NCBI GenBank assembly: GCA_014382685.1
Contig: JACNJG010000160.1
Span: forward strand, 1-5,756
From: Candidatus Cloacimonadota bacterium
Lineage (GTDB): Bacteria > Cloacimonadota > Cloacimonadia > JGIOTU-2
DNA: 5,756 bases
Reading direction: 5' to 3'
Shown here one piece after another: positions 1-4,883 of this stretch. The notes beneath the pieces are model-generated. The model saw nothing but the letters and a program-made list of their open reading frames with translations. It ran no database searches and was not told the DNA's origin. Position 1 is the first letter of the stretch; the number at the start of each line of letters is the position of its first letter. The position numbers and the translations under genes were made by a program.

Positions 1-20
1 CATTACCAGAAATTTCTAAA

Positions 21-25
21 AGGAG
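21..25 (+). promoter_or_regulatory. Ribosome binding site of the M1-like gene
   Basis: AGGAG lies 7 bases before the ATG at 33. It is a consensus Shine-Dalgarno sequence at good spacing and fixes the start of the exported M1-like protein. The promoter is not visible in the 20 bases before it, so the gene may be the last member of an operon that begins left of the window. Confidence 0.75.
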
Positions 26-32
26 AACACAT

Positions 33-1355
33 ATGCATTGTAATAATTTGAAACTAATAATATTTATTTTATTTGTATTTTCAGGTCACAATGTATTTTG
101 CCAAACTCCGCAAATAGAAATAAATTCTTACGATATTAAAGTGGGCTTTGAAATATCTAATAGTCGATTAAATGTAAAAGCTCTTTTAGGATTAAAGAAA
201 AATGATATGGTTAATGAATTTGGAATGTTACTAACATCTAATGCAAAAATAGATTCTATCAAGTTTAAGATTAATAATGACTGGATCATTGCAACTCACA
301 GTATAGCAGGAAATGATTCTTTGTGTTTAACGGTTCCGCCCGAATTATTCGCAAGTGAAGATATGATCATAGATTTTGAGTATAGTTTACCAATCGAAGA
401 ATCAGAAGTTGGTATGTTTATTCTAAGCCGGGGACATCGCTGGTATCCACTAATCCTTGATCAAATTGCCAGATTTAAACTCACCGCTGAAGTACCTTAT
501 AAATATGTGGTTTTTTCTGCCGGTGATCTGGTAGAAAAGAAAACATATTCTGAAACTTCTCAATTTATCTGGGAAAGCAAAATACCTGTGTTTAAATTAC
601 CACTGATTATTGTAAAATCCGACTTTTATAATAAAACTGAAACAGATATCGACGACAAAAAGATTATTCTTTATTCTTCGAATATCGATGCGGGAACAAA
701 GAAAAAGATCATCTCGGAAACTTATGATATATTTAAATTTTATAACGAACATCTTGGAGAATATCATCATAATCGCTTAACTTTGATAGAAATTCCCGAA
801 CTGAGTGGAATAAATTTAGCAACCGGTCTTATAATGTTGGGACCGGCATCTATCGAAGGGTTCAAGAAGGGTTATTATGACGGGCTTCATCTTTCTGTCG
901 CAACTCAGTGGATTTCTGCAGGTGTGTTTTTTCAACTTTTTGGGAAAGGATTCTGGTTTCTACAACTATCTTTTCCACACTATTTACGACTTATGTATCT
1001 CGAACAAGCCAAAGGTGAGAATGCTTTTAATGAAGGCTTGCAAAGAGGGCTGAATGAGTATAAAAAGATTGCCGGTACAAATAAAGACATACCCATTATG
1101 GATGTTGACTTCCCGAATACCTATGAAAAGAGCACTATTATTTATGGTAAAGGACCTTATGTTATAGATAAGCTCCGAAGACTTATTGGTGATAAAGACT
1201 GGGAGAACTTAATTAAAAAAATCTATACAGATTTCAAAGGCAAAATTCTCACCTTTGATGAGTTCAAAGAATTACTTTCTATATATGATAAAGATGGTAG
1301 TTGTATCCTAATTTTGGAGAAGGTTTTAACTGGAATAAATATTCCAGAAGATTGA
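33..1355 (+). CDS. Secreted M1-family peptidase-like protein, zinc site lost (probable pseudopeptidase)
   Basis: A 440-residue exported protein related to M1 (gluzincin) aminopeptidases. Residues 1-23 look like a signal peptide: short basic start, hydrophobic LIIFILFVF, probable cleavage near VFC/Q. The C is not in a good lipobox. Residues ~27-200 resemble the M1 N-terminal beta domain, including a WYP motif (137-139) and a 'P..y.vvfsaGd' segment (155-165). The catalytic domain follows. The exopeptidase motif region reads SGINLATGLIMLG (258-270) instead of G-x-M-E-N. HExxHQW is replaced by LSVATQW (287-293), keeping only QW. The downstream NEGFA helix reads QLSFP (311-315), so the third ligand Glu is Leu312. 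The helix after it (YLRLMYLEQAKGENAF) and the YGKGPYVIDKLRRLIG segment (371-386, containing the usual catalytic Tyr position) stay M1-like. I therefore infer a fold-preserving, non-zinc, non-proteolytic protein, perhaps a binding or scaffold protein in the periplasm or at the cell surface. The family call rests on motif reading only. Confidence 0.72.
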   Translation: MHCNNLKLIIFILFVFSGHNVFCQTPQIEINSYDIKVGFEISNSRLNVKALLGLKKNDMVNEFGMLLTSNAKIDSIKFKINNDWIIATHSIAGNDSLCLTVPPELFASEDMIIDFEYSLPIEESEVGMFILSRGHRWYPLILDQIARFKLTAEVPYKYVVFSAGDLVEKKTYSETSQFIWESKIPVFKLPLIIVKSDFYNKTETDIDDKKIILYSSNIDAGTKKKIISETYDIFKFYNEHLGEYHHNRLTLIEIPELSGINLATGLIMLGPASIEGFKKGYYDGLHLSVATQWISAGVFFQLFGKGFWFLQLSFPHYLRLMYLEQAKGENAFNEGLQRGLNEYKKIAGTNKDIPIMDVDFPNTYEKSTIIYGKGPYVIDKLRRLIGDKDWENLIKKIYTDFKGKILTFDEFKELLSIYDKDGSCILILEKVLTGINIPED

Positions 1356-1381
1356 GAATAATGACAACTTTTTATAAACTT

Positions 1382-1410
1382 CCGCTAACAAACTTGTCAG
1401 CGGTTAATTT
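1382..1410 (+). terminator. Probable terminator after the M1-like gene
   Basis: CCGCTAACAA (1382-1391) and TTGTCAGCGG (1394-1403) form an inverted repeat with one A/C mismatch. Opening the innermost pairs leaves a normal-sized loop. It starts 26 bases after the stop and is followed by TTAATTTT, a modest T-rich tract. The position and shape fit an intrinsic terminator, although the T tract is interrupted. Confidence 0.5.
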
Positions 1411-1425
1411 TCGTGGTTCTTTTTG

Positions 1426-1451
1426 CCTGATCCGCCAGCTTGCGGATCAGG
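1426..1451. repeat. Perfect 10-bp inverted repeat, candidate dispersed repeat unit
   Basis: CCTGATCCGC (1426-1435) pairs perfectly with GCGGATCAGG (1442-1451) around a 6-base loop. It is GC-rich against AT-rich surroundings and is not followed by a T tract, so it looks like a REP-type intergenic element more than a terminator. Its TGATCCGCC core recurs at 3057-3065. Another short inverted repeat, AGAAC/GTTCT (1493-1497 and 1503-1507), lies downstream. No gene is supported between 1356 and 1596. Confidence 0.5.
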
Positions 1452-1596
1452 GTTTGGATTGTTTGTCTTGTGCCTGTCCCCGCCGCACACGCAGAACATT
1501 ACGTTCTATTGGGTTAAAGAATTGGTTGATTAGTAGGTCTTTATAGTTTTATAAGTGTTTTGAGATTATTAAAATACATTAATGGTGTTGATAAAA

Positions 1597-1959
1597 TTAA
1601 CCAAGCTCAAAAAGGGTTATCAATGCTTGGTTCATTTTATCCATCTCTTCATCCGTAATAACACCAAGTATTTTTTTAAGTCTTGCATTAATGTCAACAG
1701 GTCTGGTTTGGAGACAATCTGCTACAGATTTTTTATCCAATCCATTTTTTGCATTTTTTTCAATAGTAACATTTGTCACTATTTTTTCTTTTTTATTACT
1801 CCATTCAGTTATTGGTACCACCTGTATAACAGGCAAGTAAGGATTTTTATTATACACATCGTTTGTTACGATAACACATGGCCTAACTTTTCCTGTTTCT
1901 GAACCCTTAACCGGGTTTAAGTCTACGCTAACAATCATTCCCTTTTTTAGATTTCTCAT
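1597..1959 (-). CDS. mazF: MazF/PemK-family toxin endoribonuclease
   Basis: A 120-residue MazF-type toxin. Such enzymes cut mRNA at short sequence motifs and stop growth when the partner antitoxin is degraded. The sequence shows the family layout: GMIVSVDLNPVKGSE (7-21), then GKVRPCVIVTND (23-34) with R26 at the catalytic Arg position of MazF proteins, VPITEW (48-53) with T51 at the catalytic Thr position, then KKSVADCLQTRPVDINARL (76-94) and a C-terminal helix (DEEMDKMNQAL). Length is normal for the family. I chose the ATG at 1959 over the in-frame TTG at 1968 because it makes a 4-base ATGA overlap with the antitoxin stop and gives the usual short N terminus. The overlap implies translational coupling, with antitoxin made first. 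The gene appears intact and all expected active-site positions are kept. Confidence 0.92.
   Translation of the reverse strand: MRNLKKGMIVSVDLNPVKGSETGKVRPCVIVTNDVYNKNPYLPVIQVVPITEWSNKKEKIVTNVTIEKNAKNGLDKKSVADCLQTRPVDINARLKKILGVITDEEMDKMNQALITLFELG
1601..1630 (-). terminator. Weak candidate terminator overlapping the toxin 3' end
   Basis: Read leftward, CCAAGC (1630-1625) pairs with GCTTGG (1606-1601) around an 18-base loop and is followed by TTAATTTTAT. The 6-bp stem lies in the last codons of the toxin gene. The large loop makes it a weak terminator at best. Confidence 0.22.
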
Positions 1960-2189
1960 TCTGGCCAATCACTTATTGCCGATTCAGTTAGTTCTTGCAA
2001 ATCACTATCTGTTGAATAAATTTCAGCGTATAATTGTGCAGATTTTGCTAATTGATCTTTTTTATATTCTGCAATGAGGAGATCTAACGCCTTTCTGAAC
2101 ATTGAACTCTTATTCTTAAATCCAAATGACTTAAACTTATTAACAAACAAATTCTGGTCATCACTTATGCTAACTTTAGTCTGTATCAT
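1956..2189 (-). CDS. Ribbon-helix-helix antitoxin paired with MazF
   Basis: A 77-residue antitoxin encoded directly before, and overlapping by 4 bases, the MazF-type toxin. Residues 1-9 (MIQTKVSIS) fit the RHH beta-strand that contacts operator DNA. Residues ~10-22 form helix 1, SFGFKNKSS the turn, and ~28-43 (SSMFRKALDLLIAEYKK) helix 2. The C-terminal ~30 residues are acidic and end in SDWPE, like the unstructured tail with which MazE-type antitoxins block the toxin. I use the ATG at 2189 and not the upstream in-frame ATG at 2210, because AGGAG sits 5 bases before 2189 and would otherwise lie inside the coding sequence. RHH antitoxins normally repress their own promoter, and a candidate promoter is just upstream. 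The family is clear; the subfamily (MazE/CopG-like) is not resolved. Confidence 0.85.
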   Translation of the reverse strand: MIQTKVSISDDQNLFVNKFKSFGFKNKSSMFRKALDLLIAEYKKDQLAKSAQLYAEIYSTDSDLQELTESAISDWPE

Positions 2190-2194
2190 ACGAT

Positions 2195-2199
2195 CTCCT
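2195..2199 (-). promoter_or_regulatory. Ribosome binding site of the antitoxin
   Basis: On the minus strand AGGAG (2199-2195) is 5 bases before the ATG at 2189. It decides that start over the ATG at 2210, whose upstream DNA has no comparable site. Confidence 0.7.
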
Positions 2200-2232
2200 G
2201 TTGGGTGCATTTTATGTCCCTTTTCTTGGGGC

Positions 2233-2262
2233 TATAAAGTGGTACTTGCCAAATATTGTCAA
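2233..2262 (-). promoter_or_regulatory. Candidate promoter and operator of the toxin-antitoxin operon
   Basis: Reading leftward, a perfect TTGACA -35 box (2262-2257) is followed after 18 bases by TTTATA (2238-2233), a poor -10 (3 of 6). A small inverted repeat, AAGT-ggt-ACTT (2237-2247), overlaps the -10 and spacer, where an RHH antitoxin dimer could bind for autorepression. The leader would be about 35 bases. The -35 is seen directly; operator use is an inference. Confidence 0.45.
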
Positions 2263-2312
2263 ATCTTTTTTACTAATCCACTTATTTTCTACACTTATAT
2301 GCAAATATTATT

Positions 2313-2341
2313 TTACTATAGACCGACTAACACGTTATGAT
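2313..2341 (+). promoter_or_regulatory. Weak candidate promoter of the GIY-YIG gene
   Basis: TATGAT (2336-2341) matches the -10 consensus at 5 of 6 positions. The hexamer 17 bases upstream, TTACTA (2313-2318), is a poor -35. Transcription would start near 2348 and leave a leader of about 40 bases. A small TCCC/GGGA inverted repeat (2354-2357 and 2363-2366) lies in that leader. The gene diverges from the toxin-antitoxin operon, so the two promoters share this 199-base region. Confidence 0.28.
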
Positions 2342-2377
2342 TTTAAAGAACTCTCCCGATTAGGGACACAAAATTAA

Positions 2378-2382
2378 AGGAG
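2378..2382 (+). promoter_or_regulatory. Ribosome binding site of the GIY-YIG gene
   Basis: AGGAG, within AAAGGAG, lies 6 bases before the ATG at 2389. It is one of the strongest sites in the window and supports that this short gene is translated. Confidence 0.75.
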
Positions 2383-2388
2383 TTAATA

Positions 2389-2640
2389 ATGAGCAACTCT
2401 AAAAACAGAGATACTTTTACTTATGAACTTAAACAAGGTAACAAAATTGTTTATATTGGCGAAACCAATGATATTGAAGCAACAGAACAAAGACACAAAG
2501 ATTACGGAAAAAAGTTTACTAAAATTGTTAAAACATCAAATAAGATGACTAAAAATTCTGCTCAACAACGTGAAACTGAAAATCTTGAAAGATATAGAAG
2601 AAACCATAAGAATAAAAATACCAAATATAATGAAAAATGA
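2389..2640 (+). CDS. Stand-alone GIY-YIG domain miniprotein
   Basis: An 83-residue basic protein consisting of little more than a minimal GIY-YIG domain, the fold of UvrC N termini and several homing and repair nucleases. TYEL (11-14) supplies the first Tyr, VYIGETND (21-28) is the YIG half, and an Arg/His-containing helix follows (EQRH, 33-36). FTKIVKTS (43-50) fits the third strand. RETENLERYRRNH (61-73) supplies candidate metal-binding Glu residues, and KYN (79-81) ends the domain as in many family members. The position 8 residues after the YIG Gly, normally the catalytic Arg, is Thr32; the only nearby Arg is R35. It may therefore be inactive, or use a shifted Arg. There is no transmembrane segment or second domain. 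The strong ribosome binding site supports expression. Substrate and role are unknown. It diverges from the toxin-antitoxin operon, and its stop is 5 bases from the convergent small gene. Confidence 0.68.
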   Translation: MSNSKNRDTFTYELKQGNKIVYIGETNDIEATEQRHKDYGKKFTKIVKTSNKMTKNSAQQRETENLERYRRNHKNKNTKYNEK

Positions 2641-2645
2641 AATAG

Positions 2646-2837
2646 TTAATTTTCAAAAATCTTATATTTTTCTAATAATTCTAAATCTTTTCCAGAGCCT
2701 ATGAATTCAGCATCTTTATCTAAATGTAGTTCTCGCCATCCAATTCTTAAAATAAAATCACCATTTTCATTTGTTCTGGACTTAATGAAGTTTTCGGGAA
2801 ATTCAAATCCTTTATAGTTTTCATTAATGGTTACCAT
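2646..2837 (-). CDS. Small hypothetical protein
   Basis: A 63-residue open frame with no family I recognise. It is soluble, mildly acidic and rich in Lys, Glu and Phe, with a GFEFPENFI segment near the start, a possible short beta hairpin (GDFILRIGWRELHL) and a C-terminal helix (KDLELLEKYKIFEN). I start it at the ATG at 2837, where AAAGGG is 9 bases upstream. The ATG at 2843 is only 3 bases from the same GGG. The frame stays open to 2933, but that part is antisense to a transporter remnant and has atypical composition. It converges on the GIY-YIG gene with 5 bases between stops. The protein-like composition favours a real gene; absence of homology keeps confidence moderate. Confidence 0.42.
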   Translation of the reverse strand: MVTINENYKGFEFPENFIKSRTNENGDFILRIGWRELHLDKDAEFIGSGKDLELLEKYKIFEN

Positions 2838-2879
2838 CCTCATTTTCCCTTTCAAAAATCTCCCATTGAAAGGTGAACT

Positions 2880-2942
2880 ATGCAAGAAGTTATTGTCATC
2901 GCAGGAATTGCTGCCCTTATCGGATTTACGCATACACTTTTC
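2880..2942 (+). pseudogene. 5' remnant of a UreH/nickel-transporter-like membrane protein gene
   Basis: From the ATG at 2880, with AAAGG 6 bases upstream, the frame encodes MQEVIVIAGIAALIGFTHTL and a Phe, a hydrophobic first helix ending in GFTHTL. Proteins of the UreH/TauE-SafE-like and NiCoT-like group typically begin this way, with a small N terminus, one helix, then G-F-x-H-T-L and usually G-P-D-H. Here the expected GPDH is replaced by SRSCRYDD. The remaining frame, to the TGA at 3057-3059, is hydrophilic, Arg-rich and runs into repeat-like DNA. I read this as the first ~21 codons of a transporter gene whose remainder was lost at about 2943. The alternative is a genuine 59-residue single-helix protein, which the low-complexity tail argues against. 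Confidence 0.45.
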
Positions 2943-3220
2943 TCACGCTCTTGCAGGTATGATGACTTTCCTGAGCGGAAACGCGATCAATTTTTTAGGA
3001 CTGTAAAGCGAGGAGCGTGGAGAGTAGAGCGTAGAGCGAACATGGGGAGTAAGGAGTGATCCGCCTTCGTTCCACTACGACGCGACAGGAGAGTGAAGAG
3101 AAAATTAAAATGATCAATCTTAAATCTTAAATCGCAGATCTGCAATCAGAAATCTAAAATCAATCTGCGTTAATTCGTGTGAATTCGTGGTTCATTAATC
3201 TGTAGTTAAAATCATAAAGT
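2943..3220. repeat. Non-coding repeat-like region before dnaX
   Basis: About 280 bases without a convincing gene. It holds three different low-complexity blocks. At 3008-3039 there are reiterated GAGCGT/GAGAGTAGA units. At 3057-3093 a block begins TGATCCGCC and ends CGCGACAGG, sharing TGATCCGCC with the inverted repeat at 1428-1436. At 3117-3190 there are AATCTTAAATC-type repeats, the 10-base palindrome GCAGATCTGC (3134-3143) and a tandem AATTCGTG (3172-3179 and 3182-3189). Such blocks recur between genes in many FCB-type genomes. Whether these recur in this genome cannot be seen from one window. Confidence 0.5.
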
Positions 3221-3247
3221 TTGACAGCAAAATTATAAATTCACAAT
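3221..3247 (+). promoter_or_regulatory. Candidate dnaX promoter, possibly leaderless
   Basis: A perfect TTGACA (3221-3226) is followed 15 bases later by CACAAT (3242-3247), a 4-of-6 match to the -10. With normal spacing, transcription would begin at or next to the dnaX ATG at 3254, giving a leaderless message. This fits the lack of any Shine-Dalgarno sequence before dnaX. The spacer is shorter than the usual 17 bases, so the call is tentative. Confidence 0.27.
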
Positions 3248-3253
3248 TCCACT

Positions 3254-4876
3254 ATGGCATACATAATTTTAGCACGAAAATACAGACCCCAGACCTTTGA
3301 CGAGGTCATTGCTCAAGAGCATATTACCAACACATTGAAGAATGCGATCAAGACCGATCATATTGCACAAGCATTTCTCTTTACCGGACCGCGTGGAGTT
3401 GGGAAAACCTCAATGGCACGAATTCTGGCAAAATCATTGAATTGCGAGAAAGGTCCCACAGATACTCCATGCAATGAATGCAAAAATTGTGTAGAGATCA
3501 CACGTTGCAATTCTGTTGATGTGATCGAGATCGATGGTGCATCAAACACGAGTGTGGAGGATGTCCGCAGTTTACAGAACGAACTGCTTTACCCGCCGCA
3601 AAGTTCAAAATACAAAATTTACATCATCGATGAAGTGCACATGCTTTCCAAAAATGCCTTTAATGCGCTCCTGAAAACCCTCGAAGAACCACCCAAAAAT
3701 GTGAAATTCATCTTTGCGACCACAGAACCGCACAAAGTTCTGGCAACTATCACTTCACGCTGCCAACGCTACGATTTTCACCGCATCCCGATCAAACATA
3801 TCATCGAGCAGATCAACGATATTACTCCAAAAGAGCACATTACCTTTGATGATGCTGCGATCTTTCTTATAGCAAAAAAAGCCGATGGAAGTCTGCGTGA
3901 CGCACTTAGCTTGATGGACCAGATCGTTGCTATCGGCAAGGATAAGGTTATAAAAGAGGATGTGCTGCAGGTATTCGGCATTGTAAATATCGATGTGTAT
4001 CATTCGCTGGTTCAGAAGATCATCGGCGATGACGAGAAAGGGCTGATCGAGGACTTCCATCAGGTTGTGGCAGAGGGTAATGACATGAATGAGCTCACTC
4101 TCGGTATGATCGAGTATTTCAGAAATATACTCATGATAAAGATAGGCATCATTCCCGAGGAAGTGCATAGCGACGACCTCGATGCTCTCTCAACTATCAG
4201 TGAAAACTTTTCGGAAGAAGACCTTCTGTATGCGATCACCTTACTTGTGGATACAAAAGACAAACTGCGTATCTCATCGCATCCGGTTCTTCTTCTTGAA
4301 ACCAGCTTACTTAAACTGGCTAATATCAGTCGGTTAATACAGGTTGAAGATTTTAGTCAACAGCAACAAATGCCCTCTTTTACACCACCTGCAGGGAAGA
4401 AAAAAAGTTCATCTGAAAAAGTTTTATTTGAAAAAAAACAAACAAAAGAGAAAAAACGCTCCGAGAAAACGGAAGAGATCAAACAAGAAAAAGCTGAATC
4501 CGACATTACTCTCACCAAGGATATCATTAAAGCGGAGTGGCCTGCATTGCGTAAAAAATTACAGGATGAGATGCCAATCATTTCAAATCACTTTTCCAAA
4601 ACAACAATAAAGAATATCTCCAATAATTTTATCCATTATTCTACAAATTCCAGAATTACCTACCAGATACTGAATGAGGATATTGATAAGATCACTACTA
4701 TTTTTTCTGAACATTTCCACACACCGGTGAAAGTTGTTTTCGAGTTTGAAGAGCCCAAAACCGGAAAAAAATATATGCACGGTGCATCCTACGAGGAGAT
4801 CAAGAAAAAATCCCCTAAACTCGCTGACATGATCAAGGCGATCGACGGCTATATAATAGAGCAGAAACCCGATTAA
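3254..4876 (+). CDS. dnaX: DNA polymerase III subunit gamma/tau
   Basis: The 540-residue clamp-loader ATPase of the replicative polymerase, which loads the beta clamp and, through its C-terminal part, links polymerase and helicase. The start MAYIILARKYRPQTFDEVIAQ is the classic DnaX opening. Walker A is GPRGVGKT (45-52). The four zinc-binding Cys are C64, C73, C76 and C79. Walker B is IYIIDEVH (122-129). Sensor 1 lies in ATTEPHKV (155-162), the SRC arginine-finger motif is S168-R169-C170, and sensor 2 is GSLRDA (212-217). The collar domain III runs to ~365. A Lys/Glu-rich linker (381-415) and a lineage-specific C-terminal domain (~420-540) follow. All catalytic positions are kept. There is no ribosome binding site. 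The next gene, nth, starts 7 bases after the stop, so the two are probably cotranscribed. A-runs in the linker could allow a shorter gamma-like form. Confidence 0.97.
   Translation: MAYIILARKYRPQTFDEVIAQEHITNTLKNAIKTDHIAQAFLFTGPRGVGKTSMARILAKSLNCEKGPTDTPCNECKNCVEITRCNSVDVIEIDGASNTSVEDVRSLQNELLYPPQSSKYKIYIIDEVHMLSKNAFNALLKTLEEPPKNVKFIFATTEPHKVLATITSRCQRYDFHRIPIKHIIEQINDITPKEHITFDDAAIFLIAKKADGSLRDALSLMDQIVAIGKDKVIKEDVLQVFGIVNIDVYHSLVQKIIGDDEKGLIEDFHQVVAEGNDMNELTLGMIEYFRNILMIKIGIIPEEVHSDDLDALSTISENFSEEDLLYAITLLVDTKDKLRISSHPVLLLETSLLKLANISRLIQVEDFSQQQQMPSFTPPAGKKKSSSEKVLFEKKQTKEKKRSEKTEEIKQEKAESDITLTKDIIKAEWPALRKKLQDEMPIISNHFSKTTIKNISNNFIHYSTNSRITYQILNEDIDKITTIFSEHFHTPVKVVFEFEEPKTGKKYMHGASYEEIKKKSPKLADMIKAIDGYIIEQKPD
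4400..4438 (+). other. Candidate dnaX frameshift or slippage region
   Basis: Two A-runs lie in the lysine-rich linker: seven A at 4400-4406 (read AAG AAA AAA AGT) and eight A at 4431-4438 (read GAA AAA AAA CAA). The second contains A_AAA_AAA in the reading frame, a valid -1 slippery heptamer. A -1 shift there reaches TGA at 4495-4497, giving about 414 residues. A -1 slip on the first run stops at TGA 4414-4416, at about 387 residues. Both would keep the ATPase and collar domains only, as E. coli gamma does. AGGGAAG (4393-4399) is Shine-Dalgarno-like but abuts the first run, and I see only a weak stem downstream (TCCG/CGGA). Confidence 0.35.
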
Positions 4877-4883
4877 TTCCTAC

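Noticed and set aside
1301..1546. Rightward open frame of 81 residues overlapping the end of the M1-like gene
   Set aside because: It overlaps the M1-like coding end, has no ribosome binding site, and its product is Arg/Cys/Leu-rich because it reads through the terminator and inverted repeats.
1356..1596. Search for tRNA or other structured RNA in the intergenic DNA
   Set aside because: The inverted repeats are simple hairpins. I found no cloverleaf, T-loop motif or riboswitch-like core.
1582..1902. Rightward open frame of 106 residues
   Set aside because: It is antisense to the well-supported MazF-type gene, and its Phe/Ile/Tyr-rich product is an artefact of AT-rich antisense DNA.
1960..1968. 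TTG start adding three residues to the MazF-type toxin
   Set aside because: The ATG at 1959 gives the typical ATGA overlap and a normal MazF N terminus; a rare TTG is not needed.
2074..2340. Rightward open frame of 88 residues
   Set aside because: It is antisense to the antitoxin and its promoter region, and has no ribosome binding site or recognisable domain.
2838..2933. N-terminal extension of the small leftward hypothetical gene
   Set aside because: The extra residues are antisense to the transporter remnant and unlike the rest in composition, and the ribosome-binding-like AAAGGG lies internal to this longer frame.
3172..3189. Tandem AATTCGTG considered as a start of a CRISPR or iteron array
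   Set aside because: There are only two 8-base copies with a 2-base gap, and no regular repeat-spacer pattern in this region or elsewhere in the window.
4344..4610. Lys/Arg-rich 88-residue frame inside dnaX in the +1 frame
   Set aside because: It is a shadow of the lysine-rich linker. It is not the -1 frame that the slippery run would enter.
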